A DNA stretch of 64,000 nt from Chondrus crispus (taxonomy: Eukaryota; Rhodophyta; Florideophyceae; Gigartinales; Gigartinaceae), in assembly GCF_000350225.1 (NCBI RefSeq), contig NW_005178511.1:130919-194918 (forward strand), given 5' to 3'. Both the position numbers and the translations under genes were made by a program. The notes under the pieces are model-generated. The model did no database searches and had not been told where the DNA came from. It saw nothing but the letters and a program-made list of their open reading frames with translations. This document shows positions 11,218-21,434 of the stretch, piece after piece. The stretch's first letter is position 1, and every line of letters starts with the position of its first letter.

Positions 11218-11514
11218 CTACTTCTTGCTTGACTCTTCCGTGGTGGTCTGCCAGTTCAGCGCGCCTTTCTTAAGCAAGTCCGAAGCATTAGAGCGAGACG
11301 AGAGGTGCGTGCGGAGCTCGTGCAGGAAGTGACGCCGTGCTGAGCTTAACAGGATATTTGTTTGTGTCTCACTGCCATCGTAAGGATTATGTCCAGCAAT
11401 GCAAGTATTCCTCATTTTGAATTCTTTTGAAGTCAAATTTCCAAACGTGCCAAACCCCTGGAAATCAGGATAAGGGTGTGGCCATGCAATAGCTTCGGTA
11501 AGCACCTCAGCCAC
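11218..11514 (-). CDS. Small hypothetical protein, 98 residues
   Basis: I do not recognise it. The frame begins with MAEVLTEAIAWPHPYPDFQG, has a hydrophilic middle and ends with a Lys-rich tail. It sits 124 bases upstream of the kinase gene on the same strand, and its start is 138 bases from the divergent DONSON start. The balanced composition argues mildly for real coding. A further exon upstream is possible, since a frame ending in LKGVDAKL lies just 5', but I found no convincing splice pair. Confidence 0.4.
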   Translation of the reverse strand: MAEVLTEAIAWPHPYPDFQGFGTFGNLTSKEFKMRNTCIAGHNPYDGSETQTNILLSSARRHFLHELRTHLSSRSNASDLLKKGALNWQTTTEESSKK

Positions 11515-11652
11515 TACACACCGTGATTGCAGCCTTATAGCTTGGCATCAACGCCTTTCAACATCTTGGGAATATCACCGAGGGTTTCTATGGGTGGAGA
11601 AGTAAAGAGTCCAGCGGCGAGACGTGCGGAAATGTTCTGTTAACTCTGCCAT

Positions 11653-13260
11653 TTGAAGAAGGCGGTGTGCCAAATGGCGGGGGGAGCAAGTGGGGTCAAT
11701 AGCCCCACTCGAAAACGACCTCGGACGCAGAACTCTGCCACCAAGGGAAAGCGTCCGCCGCTTGGAAATCGCCATTCCAATGGCCGTCTATCTCAGATCC
11801 GTGTCGAAATGGACAGCGTCGCGGACATACGAGAAGCTAACATGCCCACTCTCACTGACCTTATTGGTGGTGGACGCTCAAGAGCGGAGCAATTTCTCGG
11901 GGAAGAGGCACCCAACAATATCTGGGCCTCTTTTGGAAACACCTTGGACAACATGGGTTCTCTTTCGAATCTCCCCACCGTCATCGGAAACGACGACGCG
12001 TCAAAGGTTGTGTATGATGCGGACTCTCGTGCATTCAGCGAACAACTCGAACGAGATGAGAACGTAAGCGAAAGAAAGTTTGATCAGATTCCTATGGACC
12101 TGACCTTGAAAAGGAAAGTTGACGTAGTGTCAAAATCAACACTGCGATGGGCTCTTCGACGAGGGCAGGGTGATGAATACGGTGCGCTTGCGAAATTGAC
12201 AAACGGTAAATCCAGTACCGCGAATGACGAACGTCAAGATCCCGTCTCGCGAAATGACCGGAATAGACTTGAAGATGATTCCAACGTTTTGCAAGCCCGG
12301 TCAAACGTTGATGAAGATGTGTTGAACTGGAAGAAATGTCTTTACAAAGCTTTACTCCATTTCCGCTGTCCAGGCGAGTCTCTGCCCAAAGTAATATCAT
12401 CGCGATGGCAAGTCTTGACATCCAATTACGGGCGAGCATCTTGGCAAGAGCACGCGCTTCATGACGAGAAGAAGTTCGCAGTCCACAGGCTTATAAACTG
12501 GCAGAGCGCATTCCAATCACTATATTTTGGGTATCGACATGGTCACATACCGGATTTTTACGTGCTGCTACAGACTACAACAGTTTTGTTTAACAGAGGC
12601 AAACCATGGGCGGGGAGCAAGAAGAGAAGAAGAAGCACAGCTATGGTATCTTCGGCGAACGACAACCAGTCTTCTTGCTTCCGAGCGAGTGTTGCAAAGG
12701 CTTCGACGGGCCTGAGAGCACTGATGAGTGAACACGAGGTGCCGTTCACCTTAGTGGAGCGGCCATCTAGCTTCGAAGACCCTGGTGTAGTTGTTGAAGG
12801 AGACTTTGCAATCCATGCACTGTTCAACTTTTTGCTGTCTCGAGGGCCAGGTATATCAAATGCTGATGATGTTCCGCTGCTAGTATGCGATAAGCCCTTT
12901 CGAGGTTCAACGATTTACTCCGCAGAGGTCTTGAACGCTAGGCAAATGCTAATACCAGGTAAGCCGGGGGAGCAACCGGAGCATCGTTATACTATGCAGT
13001 TGTCTGGTTTGTTTACACCAGGACAAATTAGCGATGTGTGCAATTCTCTTGCTAAAATACAGCGCGGAGAGTTTGCTGCTCGTTTTAATACGGACGAAGC
13101 CGGCAACATGTTGAATAGTTTCGGCCATGGTGGTGATTCTTCTGATGGGGACGAAGCCGAAGAGGACAAACTCAGACTGCGAGGGCCTCTCTTTCTCTCT
13201 AGAGTACAAATGGATTCAACTCAAAATGGATTCTCGGTTACCACTCGTGAAGCAAAATAA
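11653..13260 (+). CDS. DONSON: DONSON family protein (downstream neighbor of Son), replication factor
   Basis: DONSON helps load and stabilise the CMG helicase at replication origins and forks in the nucleus. The 535-residue frame has a long, Arg/Ser-rich, low-complexity N-terminal third. The family core follows: RLINWQSAFQSLYFGYRHG (about 282-300), DFYVLLQTTTVLFN (about 303-316), STGLRALMSEHEVPFTLVE (about 351-369) and a C-terminal FTPGQISDVCNSL region. The matching animal core is 'WQSAFRSLYY ... FYVC..QFTVLFR ... TRGLREAM..EGI.FSLP'. The acidic tail ends with FSVTTREAK. The start could be Met1 or Met8. It converges on the PabA-PabB gene with about 240 bases between stops. Confidence 0.85.
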   Translation: MKKAVCQMAGGASGVNSPTRKRPRTQNSATKGKRPPLGNRHSNGRLSQIRVEMDSVADIREANMPTLTDLIGGGRSRAEQFLGEEAPNNIWASFGNTLDNMGSLSNLPTVIGNDDASKVVYDADSRAFSEQLERDENVSERKFDQIPMDLTLKRKVDVVSKSTLRWALRRGQGDEYGALAKLTNGKSSTANDERQDPVSRNDRNRLEDDSNVLQARSNVDEDVLNWKKCLYKALLHFRCPGESLPKVISSRWQVLTSNYGRASWQEHALHDEKKFAVHRLINWQSAFQSLYFGYRHGHIPDFYVLLQTTTVLFNRGKPWAGSKKRRRSTAMVSSANDNQSSCFRASVAKASTGLRALMSEHEVPFTLVERPSSFEDPGVVVEGDFAIHALFNFLLSRGPGISNADDVPLLVCDKPFRGSTIYSAEVLNARQMLIPGKPGEQPEHRYTMQLSGLFTPGQISDVCNSLAKIQRGEFAARFNTDEAGNMLNSFGHGGDSSDGDEAEEDKLRLRGPLFLSRVQMDSTQNGFSVTTREAK

Positions 13261-13497
13261 CGCCCGCGCAACTTCCCAGGACGAGAGTTTGTTATACGGA
13301 ACTGGACTGGTGCTGAGCATACCTAGAAGACCAAGCAGAGTCCTGAAAATGCTTTGTGTAGCAACACTTGTTCCGATCAGATGTAGCTTGATATGATTCG
13401 TACATAAGCTCGGAGTTTGGGTGTGCCTTGAAGTTAGTTAAATCGGCTATATATACATACATATTCTACAACGTCAAGAGGCGGGCGGACACGCCTG

Positions 13498-15894
13498 CTA
13501 CGGCATCTTGCTGTGTTCATGCAATACGACATAGTCTTCTCGCCCTGTCGATTGTAGAGCCACTGCGCGCATGATTGCACCTCCCTTGAGAATGAGCTCC
13601 TCGTATTCCGCCGCTGGACTGCTCAGAGCAATAATAGCTCCTCCTACCCCAATTTCAACTTGATTTGCATTCACCACAGCCGTCCTTATGACTACGTTTA
13701 AGTCTGCAGCGCCACTCAGACTGAGATACCCAATGCTTCCTGAATATATTCCACGAGGAGAATTCTCAAGTTCGTCAATAATTTCCATCGTTCTAACCTT
13801 TGGTGCTCCAGTCATCGAACCCATCGGATATGCAGCTTGAATACACTTCAGTGCGTCACCTGGTCGATTAAGGACTCCAGTGACAGTTGTCACTAGCTGA
13901 TGAACGGATGCGTACGACTCCACGTGCATGAGGCGTGGGACTTGGACAGAGCCGACCGCGCATGTGCGACTGAGGTCGTTTCTTACCAAATCAACGATCA
14001 TTAGGTTCTCACGCCTATCCTTCTCAGAGTTTTGGAGCATAGTTCGCAGGGCTTCATCTTCTTGGAGTGTTCTACCACGTGGTAGTGTGCCTTTAATCGG
14101 CTTAGAGGTTACGACGCATGTTGAGTCTATCTGTAAGAACCTTTCTGGTGAGGCGCAGCAGACAGCCACGTCCGAACTCAACCGAAGATATGCAGCGTAC
14201 GGGGCTGGATTAATTAATCTCAAGGCACGGTATATGTGCAGAGGATCAGCTTCAGTTGTCCCCGGGAGAACCGTTCTCAGGCGGTTTGTTAGACATACTT
14301 CGTAACTCTCTCCAGTCTCGATCGCAAAAAGACATCTGCGGATGTCCTCTAGGTACGAGCTTCTTGTTCGCTCGGGAACAAATTGCAACACAGAATCAAG
14401 TCTGTCTGGGCTGAATGCACTCAACCCGTTAACTGGCTGCTCAACATCACCAGGGTTCTCGAGAAACGAGCGGACGTCGTTAAACCATTGATATGCGGTA
14501 ATGTAATGCTCCTTTGAATCGGTGGGAACGACTGCAACCATATAGAAACTGTTCTCTTCGTGGTCAATTACAAGCACTTGATCGGCAAACAAAAACCACG
14601 CGTCTGGCAGTGTCGATTCGTGCTCGTTTCTCTTGACTCCGGGAGTGTCCTTTTTCAGTTCGTATCCAAAAAACCCGACATACCCACCATTCATGTCAAT
14701 TGGTAAGTCTGGGTGTTGTGGAGCGTATCTGGCCGATAAGCAGGACTGGAGGTACTCAAAAATTGTTGTGTCGTGCAATGCGCGCGAGGATCCTGTGCTG
14801 GTCCTTACATTGAGGAGTCGTTTGTGGACATCGTAGGTGATAGTTTCGGACAGCGGTCCTGTACACGCACCCATGAGAGAGAAACGTCCTCTGGATGACT
14901 TTTCTTGGTCATTCTCCGAGGTTGGTGCGGCGCTCGGAGTCTCCTCCCCGCCATTACAATTATGCGGCGGATCCGGTGGTAATTCTGGCGATGAGCATCG
15001 AGACATTCCCGAGCCCAAGGGAACAGCATTGCTACTATCCAGCCAAAATGCCTCAGATTCTTTCCCGTACAAGCCCACGAACAATTGCTCTGATGACACG
15101 CTAAGGTAGCGAACCTGGTGCAGCAACGTGCGATAATTGGCAGTACCTTGAGTGACTGGCTTCAAAGTAGGGGCGACTGGCGGAGTTGGGCACGGCGCGA
15201 GGGCGGGACGACGGCACGCGCGAACAATGTTGACAAAATTTGTGACTAGACGCAGTCCGTATTCCGATGAAACCGATTCCGGATGAAACTGGACGCCGAA
15301 CAAAGGCTTTGTGCGGTGGCGGACGGCCATGAGAATTTGGTGAATGGTACCGTCATCCGCTCTGTCGACAGTCCAGGCAGTTGGCTTCAGAAAGTGAGTA
15401 TGACAGGAACTAGCCGCAAGCGAATGATATCTGACGGCGCGGAACGAGTGGGGAAGGCCGGTGAGCAAGGGACAATCATGCCCTGTTGGGGCGCGTGTGA
15501 CAGTGGAAACGCCGCCATGAACCGGTCCCGCTGGGGAGAGACCGACTTCCATGCCATATGCGGCACACAGAGCCTGGTGGCCGAGACAGACGCCGAGCAT
15601 TGGGGTTGAACCTTGGAGAATGTCTCGCTCCAATTGAGGGAAGTCATTGTCGTTGAGCGGCGTGCCTGGGCCTGGAGAGAGGATGTAGCCGTCGAAATTT
15701 CCTAGAGCTTGGGTTAAGGCAGAGAGCGTGGGATAGGCATCGGCACGAATGACGGTTGGGGGAGGGCCATTTGCTAGACTCACTAAATGTGCGAGGTTGT
15801 GAGTGTACGAGTCGTAATTGTCAATCAGCGCCAAGCGGGTCGCCCTCATCTTGGGCGAGGGATGCAATGCAGGCGTTGACTGGTTTCGATCCAA
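13498..15894 (-). CDS. Bifunctional aminodeoxychorismate synthase (PabA-PabB fusion)
   Basis: It makes 4-amino-4-deoxychorismate from chorismate and glutamine, the first step of p-aminobenzoate and folate synthesis. The 798 residues contain a class I glutamine amidotransferase (about 18-225; Cys103 in GVCLGHQALC, His204 and Glu206 in VQFHPES), a PabB N-terminal region (about 245-470, with NGGYVGFFGYEL) and the chorismate-binding domain (about 505-790). PIKGT with Lys602 is the PabB signature that separates it from anthranilate synthase. Plant and fungal ADC synthases are the same kind of fusion. A linker of low conservation (about 300-335) joins the halves. The start could be Met1 or Met16; no clear transit peptide. 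Confidence 0.96.
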   Translation of the reverse strand: MDRNQSTPALHPSPKMRATRLALIDNYDSYTHNLAHLVSLANGPPPTVIRADAYPTLSALTQALGNFDGYILSPGPGTPLNDNDFPQLERDILQGSTPMLGVCLGHQALCAAYGMEVGLSPAGPVHGGVSTVTRAPTGHDCPLLTGLPHSFRAVRYHSLAASSCHTHFLKPTAWTVDRADDGTIHQILMAVRHRTKPLFGVQFHPESVSSEYGLRLVTNFVNIVRACRRPALAPCPTPPVAPTLKPVTQGTANYRTLLHQVRYLSVSSEQLFVGLYGKESEAFWLDSSNAVPLGSGMSRCSSPELPPDPPHNCNGGEETPSAAPTSENDQEKSSRGRFSLMGACTGPLSETITYDVHKRLLNVRTSTGSSRALHDTTIFEYLQSCLSARYAPQHPDLPIDMNGGYVGFFGYELKKDTPGVKRNEHESTLPDAWFLFADQVLVIDHEENSFYMVAVVPTDSKEHYITAYQWFNDVRSFLENPGDVEQPVNGLSAFSPDRLDSVLQFVPERTRSSYLEDIRRCLFAIETGESYEVCLTNRLRTVLPGTTEADPLHIYRALRLINPAPYAAYLRLSSDVAVCCASPERFLQIDSTCVVTSKPIKGTLPRGRTLQEDEALRTMLQNSEKDRRENLMIVDLVRNDLSRTCAVGSVQVPRLMHVESYASVHQLVTTVTGVLNRPGDALKCIQAAYPMGSMTGAPKVRTMEIIDELENSPRGIYSGSIGYLSLSGAADLNVVIRTAVVNANQVEIGVGGAIIALSSPAAEYEELILKGGAIMRAVALQSTGREDYVVLHEHSKMP

Positions 15895-16404
15895 GCCAAT
15901 GCGGTTATAATATTACAGCGACAACGACGTGCAAATGTGTGCGCGAACCCATTTGCACGGAGAAGATCGATACATTCTGTGGCCTGCTCCTCCCCCTCCC
16001 GATTCCCTCCCACGGAAAACAGGAAGAGCGTGCAAATGCGGGCTGGTCCAGGTATCTCTTGCGCGCTCGCGTCGAATTTGTCTGCGGATGGTATTGCATG
16101 CATCATCCCGCCACTTGGCTTTATATAATTGGTGTAAAACGAACTGCGGGCATCATTGGATGATATGTGACGGTTGGTGAAAGGACACAGCGAGCGGCAA
16201 TGGAGGCGGAATGTCTTCATTTATGTCCCTGGTATTGGCCACTGGTGTCGTTGATCCGCCGCCATGGGGCCTCTGTTGCAACGCGTGTCCTTCTCAGCAA
16301 ACAAGGATGTCCCCAGCTCACTGGCAGAACAGTCAAGTCGTGTACGCGTCCTATCTTAACCAGGGGATATTTGAGGACACTTTCCTTACAACACACCATA
16401 CAAG
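15895..16404. promoter_or_regulatory. Shared divergent promoter region
   Basis: About 510 bases separate the divergent starts of the PabA-PabB and ABC transporter genes, so both promoters must lie here. I see no element I can name with confidence. Confidence 0.4.
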
Positions 16405-18540
16405 GTGGAGCCTTCTTCCCTTGCCGTCTCTCTGCAGCATCATCGCCTCTGCTTGGCGCCGTATCCAACTCAATTCAAGTCTGCAATGCATTCGCACTTC
16501 CCTGTTGCATTCCTTGCGTCCGTCCCATTCACTACCACTTCCCGTGCTTCTTTTCAACGTGTCTGTGTCTCGCGTCCAGCTCGTCGCCCCAGGTTCTCTC
16601 CGCCCCGAACATCCTATGCCCCTACAGCTTCCCTCTCGCCCTCATCACAAAATGGCGCTTCGCACACTGAGACCAGCGGAAGCCACGTCGACGACAACCA
16701 AAATCGAGTCCCAGAACCGCCTGAGGAACCGGATGTCGAGAAGAAAAGACGGGACGTCTCGCGTCTCTTGAAACTTTTCGGCCGTCTGGCCATGCCGTAC
16801 TGGAAGTCGGACAAGAAGGCGCGCTGGGACCTGGCCGGCGTTATTGCATTAACTTTCTTGCAGAGTGGCGTCTCAGTCGGATTTTCTTTCATTTCGAAGG
16901 ATTTCTGGACCGCTCTCAACACGAAGAACGCTGATTTATTTTATCACCAGTCAGCGGTATTCTTCTTCGCTCTAGTTGCGTTCACGCCCATCGTCGTTTA
17001 CTATCAATACTTTCGGGATAACTGCGCACTCAGATGGCGGGAATGGATCACAGAGCGCGTCTTGGCACAGTATTGCGCTGACCGAAGCTTTTACAATCTT
17101 GAAGCCGACGGCAAGGTCGACAACCCTGACCAGCGTATTGCTCAAGACCTCAACGCCTTCACCTCTGAGTCCTTGGCGTTTGTGCTGACACTTCTCGTTT
17201 CCGCCATCGACTTGGCGTCTTTCTCAGCAATTTTATTCTCTATTTATCCTGCACTCTTCGCAATCCTCTTGGGCTATGCCACCACTGGAACTGTATTGAC
17301 TGCCGTAGTTGGGAAGCGTTTGGTCGGGTTGAATTATCAACAGCTCGTGCGTGAGGCGGATTTGCGATACGGCCTTATTCGCCTTCGAGAAAACGCCGAA
17401 AGCATTGCGTTCTTTAAAGGTGAAGCGCGCGAAGAGGCAGAAATCACTCGTCGGCTGAAAGCTGCAGTCACCAATATGAGCGAAGTCATCCGCTTGCGTC
17501 GACAGCTTGGATTTCTACAAACAGGGTACAAGTATGCTGTCCAAGTTCTACCCGCCATCTGCGTCGCTCCGAGATACTTTTCTGGTGCAATTGAGCTAGG
17601 GAGCGTCACGCAAAGTTTTGGCGCTTTCTCTCACATTCTCAGCGACCTTTCCCTTGTCGTCAATCGCTTCGACAGTTTGAGTCAATTCGGCGCAGGCATT
17701 GACAGGCTGGCGGAGTTTGTTCAGGCCCTGGAGAGCAATGTGGATGAGGAAAACAGAACGTTCAACACAGCAACCGTTGGCGATAAAGCGAAAACATTGG
17801 AAGAGGGGACGTCGAAGAACATCCAGATCCGAGAGATTCCCGGCCGGACCAGAGAGCTTAGTGTTGAAGAATTGACGCTGATGACGCCAGTGGGAAGTGT
17901 TGAGAGAGAGCTGATTACTAATCTTTCATTTCATTTGAGTGCCGGGGACAGACTCCTCGTCGCCGGTCCGTCCGGTACCGGCAAGAGTTCTCTTCTCCGG
18001 GCAATCGCTGGGCTGTGGAAAAACGGTTCTGGATTGGTTACATGTCCGTCCTCTGATGCAATCTTCTTCGTTCCTCAAAAGCCGTACTGCACTTTGGGGA
18101 GTTTGCGAGCAAACCTGCTCTACCCTCGCGATCCGGACACTGAGGAGAACCCTCCCGATGATGCTGCTTTGATGCGCGTGCTCGACATTGTGGACTTGCA
18201 CGAGTTGCCGGCAAGAATGGGAGGGTTGGATACGGTTGCAGATTGGAGTGACACGTTGTCTCTGGGTGAGCAACAGAGGCTTCAATTTGCTCGACTGTTC
18301 CTCTCGCAACCGTCTCTGGCAATTATCGATGAAGGCTCTTCGGCATTGGGAATTGACGCTGAGAAGCGTATGTATGACATGATTCGGGGCCTCGGGGTAA
18401 CGGTAGTAAGCGTTGGGCACCGCCCATCGTTGTTGGCTTATCACGACAAAATTCTGCGTCTCGGTAAGTCCAACTCAGGATGGGAGCTGGAAGATATTAA
18501 GCAGGAACAACGAGACAGAGTTATTGTGCAGACTTTGTAG
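16405..18540 (+). CDS. Half ABC transporter, ABCD/SbmA-like, probably plastid envelope or thylakoid
   Basis: The 711-residue protein has an S/T/R/P-rich N-terminus (about 1-85) resembling a plastid transit peptide. An ABC_membrane_2-type transmembrane domain follows at about 130-430, with EWITERVLAQYCADRSFYNLE, NPDQRIAQDLNAFTSESL and the EAA-like RENAESIAFFKGE. The nucleotide-binding domain has Walker A GPSGTGKSSL (about 521-530), signature LSLGEQQRL (about 618), Walker B LAIIDEGSSAL (about 638) and the switch His in VGHRP (about 670). This order matches peroxisomal ABCD half transporters and the plastid ABCD2/cyanobacterial type; substrate unknown. The signature is LSLGE rather than LSGGQ, as is common in this subfamily. 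Met28 is an alternative start. Confidence 0.9.
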   Translation: MEPSSLAVSLQHHRLCLAPYPTQFKSAMHSHFPVAFLASVPFTTTSRASFQRVCVSRPARRPRFSPPRTSYAPTASLSPSSQNGASHTETSGSHVDDNQNRVPEPPEEPDVEKKRRDVSRLLKLFGRLAMPYWKSDKKARWDLAGVIALTFLQSGVSVGFSFISKDFWTALNTKNADLFYHQSAVFFFALVAFTPIVVYYQYFRDNCALRWREWITERVLAQYCADRSFYNLEADGKVDNPDQRIAQDLNAFTSESLAFVLTLLVSAIDLASFSAILFSIYPALFAILLGYATTGTVLTAVVGKRLVGLNYQQLVREADLRYGLIRLRENAESIAFFKGEAREEAEITRRLKAAVTNMSEVIRLRRQLGFLQTGYKYAVQVLPAICVAPRYFSGAIELGSVTQSFGAFSHILSDLSLVVNRFDSLSQFGAGIDRLAEFVQALESNVDEENRTFNTATVGDKAKTLEEGTSKNIQIREIPGRTRELSVEELTLMTPVGSVERELITNLSFHLSAGDRLLVAGPSGTGKSSLLRAIAGLWKNGSGLVTCPSSDAIFFVPQKPYCTLGSLRANLLYPRDPDTEENPPDDAALMRVLDIVDLHELPARMGGLDTVADWSDTLSLGEQQRLQFARLFLSQPSLAIIDEGSSALGIDAEKRMYDMIRGLGVTVVSVGHRPSLLAYHDKILRLGKSNSGWELEDIKQEQRDRVIVQTL

Positions 18541-18959
18541 AATTGCCGGAGTATGGTTGGGAATCAACCCGCACCGAAAGGGTCGCAGACTGGCTCAAGG
18601 CTTTTCTTATGTAGGGGAACTAGTAGTGCGGTAGGGGGGATGAATGCTCCTACTGCGGTAAATTACTGTACGTGGAAATGGCATGCGGTACAGTACGCCC
18701 CGTTGTTTATTGTTAGTAACCGCGAGGCTACCTTTATCTTGTAATTTATTGGGTAAAAAATATATATCATACCAAGCGAGGACTTGAACTGAGCCACAGA
18801 ACCGTCGTGTGTAGAGCTCTGGCTGGGCTCAACAAGACTCCTATCTCCGGAAACGTCCAACGCTCCGGTATGCCACCTCGAGTTCCGACATGAGCTCCAC
18901 AACTCAGCGTTTTTTAAAGACAAGCATCTGCACCTAAGGTTTGGCTATTCAACGGCTGC
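18541..18959. other. No gene seen
   Basis: Spacer between the ABC transporter stop and the LepA start; nothing recognised. It should hold the LepA promoter. Confidence 0.5.
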
Positions 18960-21379
18960 TTGTCGGTGCACAGACTTGTTTCAGGTATGGAGATGGGGAA
19001 GACGGCTTTCACAGGTGTTCCCGTGGGTACAGCCCCGGGGCGGTCCGCATTGAGAACAGCGCAATTGCGTCAGCAGTCTGCCTTTTGCCCACCATACGTA
19101 TGCCTGAACTATTCCGTCGCCCATCGAAGAGCTCCGCTCAGGGTACCAGCAGTGGCTGTAGCCGAAGCAGTGCAGCCAGAAACATCGACAGGATCCTCTG
19201 AGCTGATGAACAACGGCTACATCAGTGTTCCTCCCGAGCGGATACGAAACATCAGCATCATTGCGCATATTGACCATGGGAAAAGCACGTTAGCAGACAG
19301 GCTTTTGGAGGTCACCGGTACGGTGTCCTCGCGGGACATGAAGGACCAATTCATGGACAGCAACGACATTGAACGCGACAGGGGAATTACTATCAAGCTC
19401 AACGCCGCCAGGATGAATTACATTAACCCAGTAGATGGGCTCAATTATGTCATTCATCTCATCGATACGCCGGGTCATGTCGACTTCACCTTCGAGGTAT
19501 CTCGCTCCTTGGAAGCTTGTGAGGGTGCCTTACTTGTTGTCGACGCATCGCAGGGGGTTGAGGCACAGACTTTGGCCAACGTGTACTTGGCATTGGATGC
19601 CAACCTTGAGATGATTCCAGTTTTGAATAAGATTGACTTACCGGGTGCTGAACCCGACCGCGTTGTGCGTGAAATTGAGGAAGTTGTCGGCTTGGACTGC
19701 ACCAATGCAGTTATGGCATCTGCAAAAGCGGGAATTGGTATCGACGAAATCCTTCAGGGTGTCATTAACTACATACCTCCGCCTCGAGCAAACTCTCACT
19801 TGCCTCTTCGAGCTCTAATTTTTGATTCTTATTATGATCCGTACCGAGGCGTGGTTGTGTATTTCAGAGTCGTTGATGGCGAAATACATAAGGGCGATAA
19901 AATCAAGTTCATGGTTACCAAGAAGGAGTTTTACGCTGAAGAGATTGGGGTGATGACCACAGAACAGCAACCTGTCCACGTCTTGAGGTCTGGGGAAATC
20001 GGTTACATTATTGCGGGTATCAAAACTGTTGATGATGCGCGTGTAGGCGATACAATCACAACCTCAGCGAAGGGAGCTGATGAGGCGCTACCAGGTTACC
20101 AGGAAGCCAAGCCAATGCTTTTCGCAGGCCTATTCCCAGTTGAGAGCGACCAATACAACCACCTGAAGGATTCCCTCGAAAAGCTCAAGCTAAATGATGC
20201 TGCGCTGCAGTTTGAAGTTGAAAATTCAGCCGCGATGGGATTCGGTTTCCGGTGTGGTTTTCTGGGACTGCTTCATATGGACGTCGTTCAAGAACGCCTT
20301 GAGCGGGAGTACGATCTAGACATTATTACGACTGCCCCTTCCGTCGTGTATTCCGTCATGCCAACTAAAGGCGAGGAATTCTTCCTCGACAACCCTGCAG
20401 ACCTCCCAGAAGCAACGAAACGAGAATTCATTTCCGAGCCGTACTGCAAGCTGGAAATTATTACCCCTGAAGAATACGTTGGGACGGTAAGTAACAAGAG
20501 CCCGGATTATGCCGTTAGATAACATTCGATACTTTTCCTTTTGGTGATCTTGCGCAAGTATCTAACAAGACTTCTTTCCTTATTTCGTCTGAACACAAAC
20601 ACCGCAGTTAATGGAACTCGCACAAGGTCGACGGGGAGAATATGTTGACATGAAGTATCTGGTTCAGGGTCGTACAACTCTGGTCTATGACCTTCCGCTG
20701 GCTGAGCTGGTTAACGACTTTTTCGACCATCTCAAGTCTCGAACAAAGGGATATGCTTCCATGGAGTATTCGTTCATAGGCTACCGCAAGAACGATTTGG
20801 TGCGCCTTGACGTCGCCATCAATGGTGAGCCGGTGGACGCACTGTCGAGCATCGTGCATCAAGAAAAATCATACGCAGTTGGGAAGGCACTTGTAAAAAA
20901 GCTGAAGGAGATTGTGCCTAGAGCACAATTCAAAATTCCTATTCAGGCCAAAATTGGAGCCAAGGTTGTCGCAAGCCAACAGATATCGGCGTTGAAGAAA
21001 GGTACGTTTGACACTGTCATTCCAGAGGCTACTTGCCCCTTGGCATTCTTCGCATAGTGAGCAAGAGCTAACGTTTTCTATCTGCATTCTCCGTGTTCAC
21101 CCATTAGATGTCACCGCAAAGTAAGTGGAAGAGGCTCCTCGCAGATTTCCCGATACTCTTTTGGATAGAAACCCAACTAACACAGGTGCAACCTTTTTTC
21201 TCTCTGTCGTTATCGTAATGTCAATGTGCGTCCTGCTTAGATGTTATGGAGGAGATATCTCGCGAAAGAAGAAACTGATACAGAAGCAGGCGGCAGGAAA
21301 AAAGCGGATGAAGGCCGTCGGAAAGGTGAATGTACCGCAGGAAGCGTTCAAAGCAATGCTCTCCATCAACGATAGTTGA
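18960..21379 (+). CDS. Plastid elongation factor 4 / LepA GTPase (four exons, one of 13 bases)
   Basis: LepA (EF4) is a ribosome-associated translational GTPase. Exons are 18960-20486, 20608-21001, 21108-21120 and 21241-21379. All introns are GT-AG and the joined frame gives 690 residues. The first ~95 residues are a transit-like extension absent from bacterial LepA. Motifs are G1 AHIDHGKST (about 102), [14 protein letters not shown] (G3), NKIDLP (G4) and the LepA C-terminal domain ending in [16 protein letters not shown] and KVNVPQEAF. The 13-base third exon encodes the DVTAK turn; without it the frame is lost. Met10 or Met12 are alternative starts. The gene converges on its neighbour with only 55 bases between stops. 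Confidence 0.95.
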
Positions 21380-21434
21380 TGCAAAACGGCCACACCTTGG
21401 AGAAAGACGCTGCAACATCTCGAGTGGCTGTCGA

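Noticed and set aside
18770-18850. tRNA-like stretch with a TTCAAGTCC word on the minus strand
   Set aside because: No acceptor or D stem could be paired; not a tRNA.
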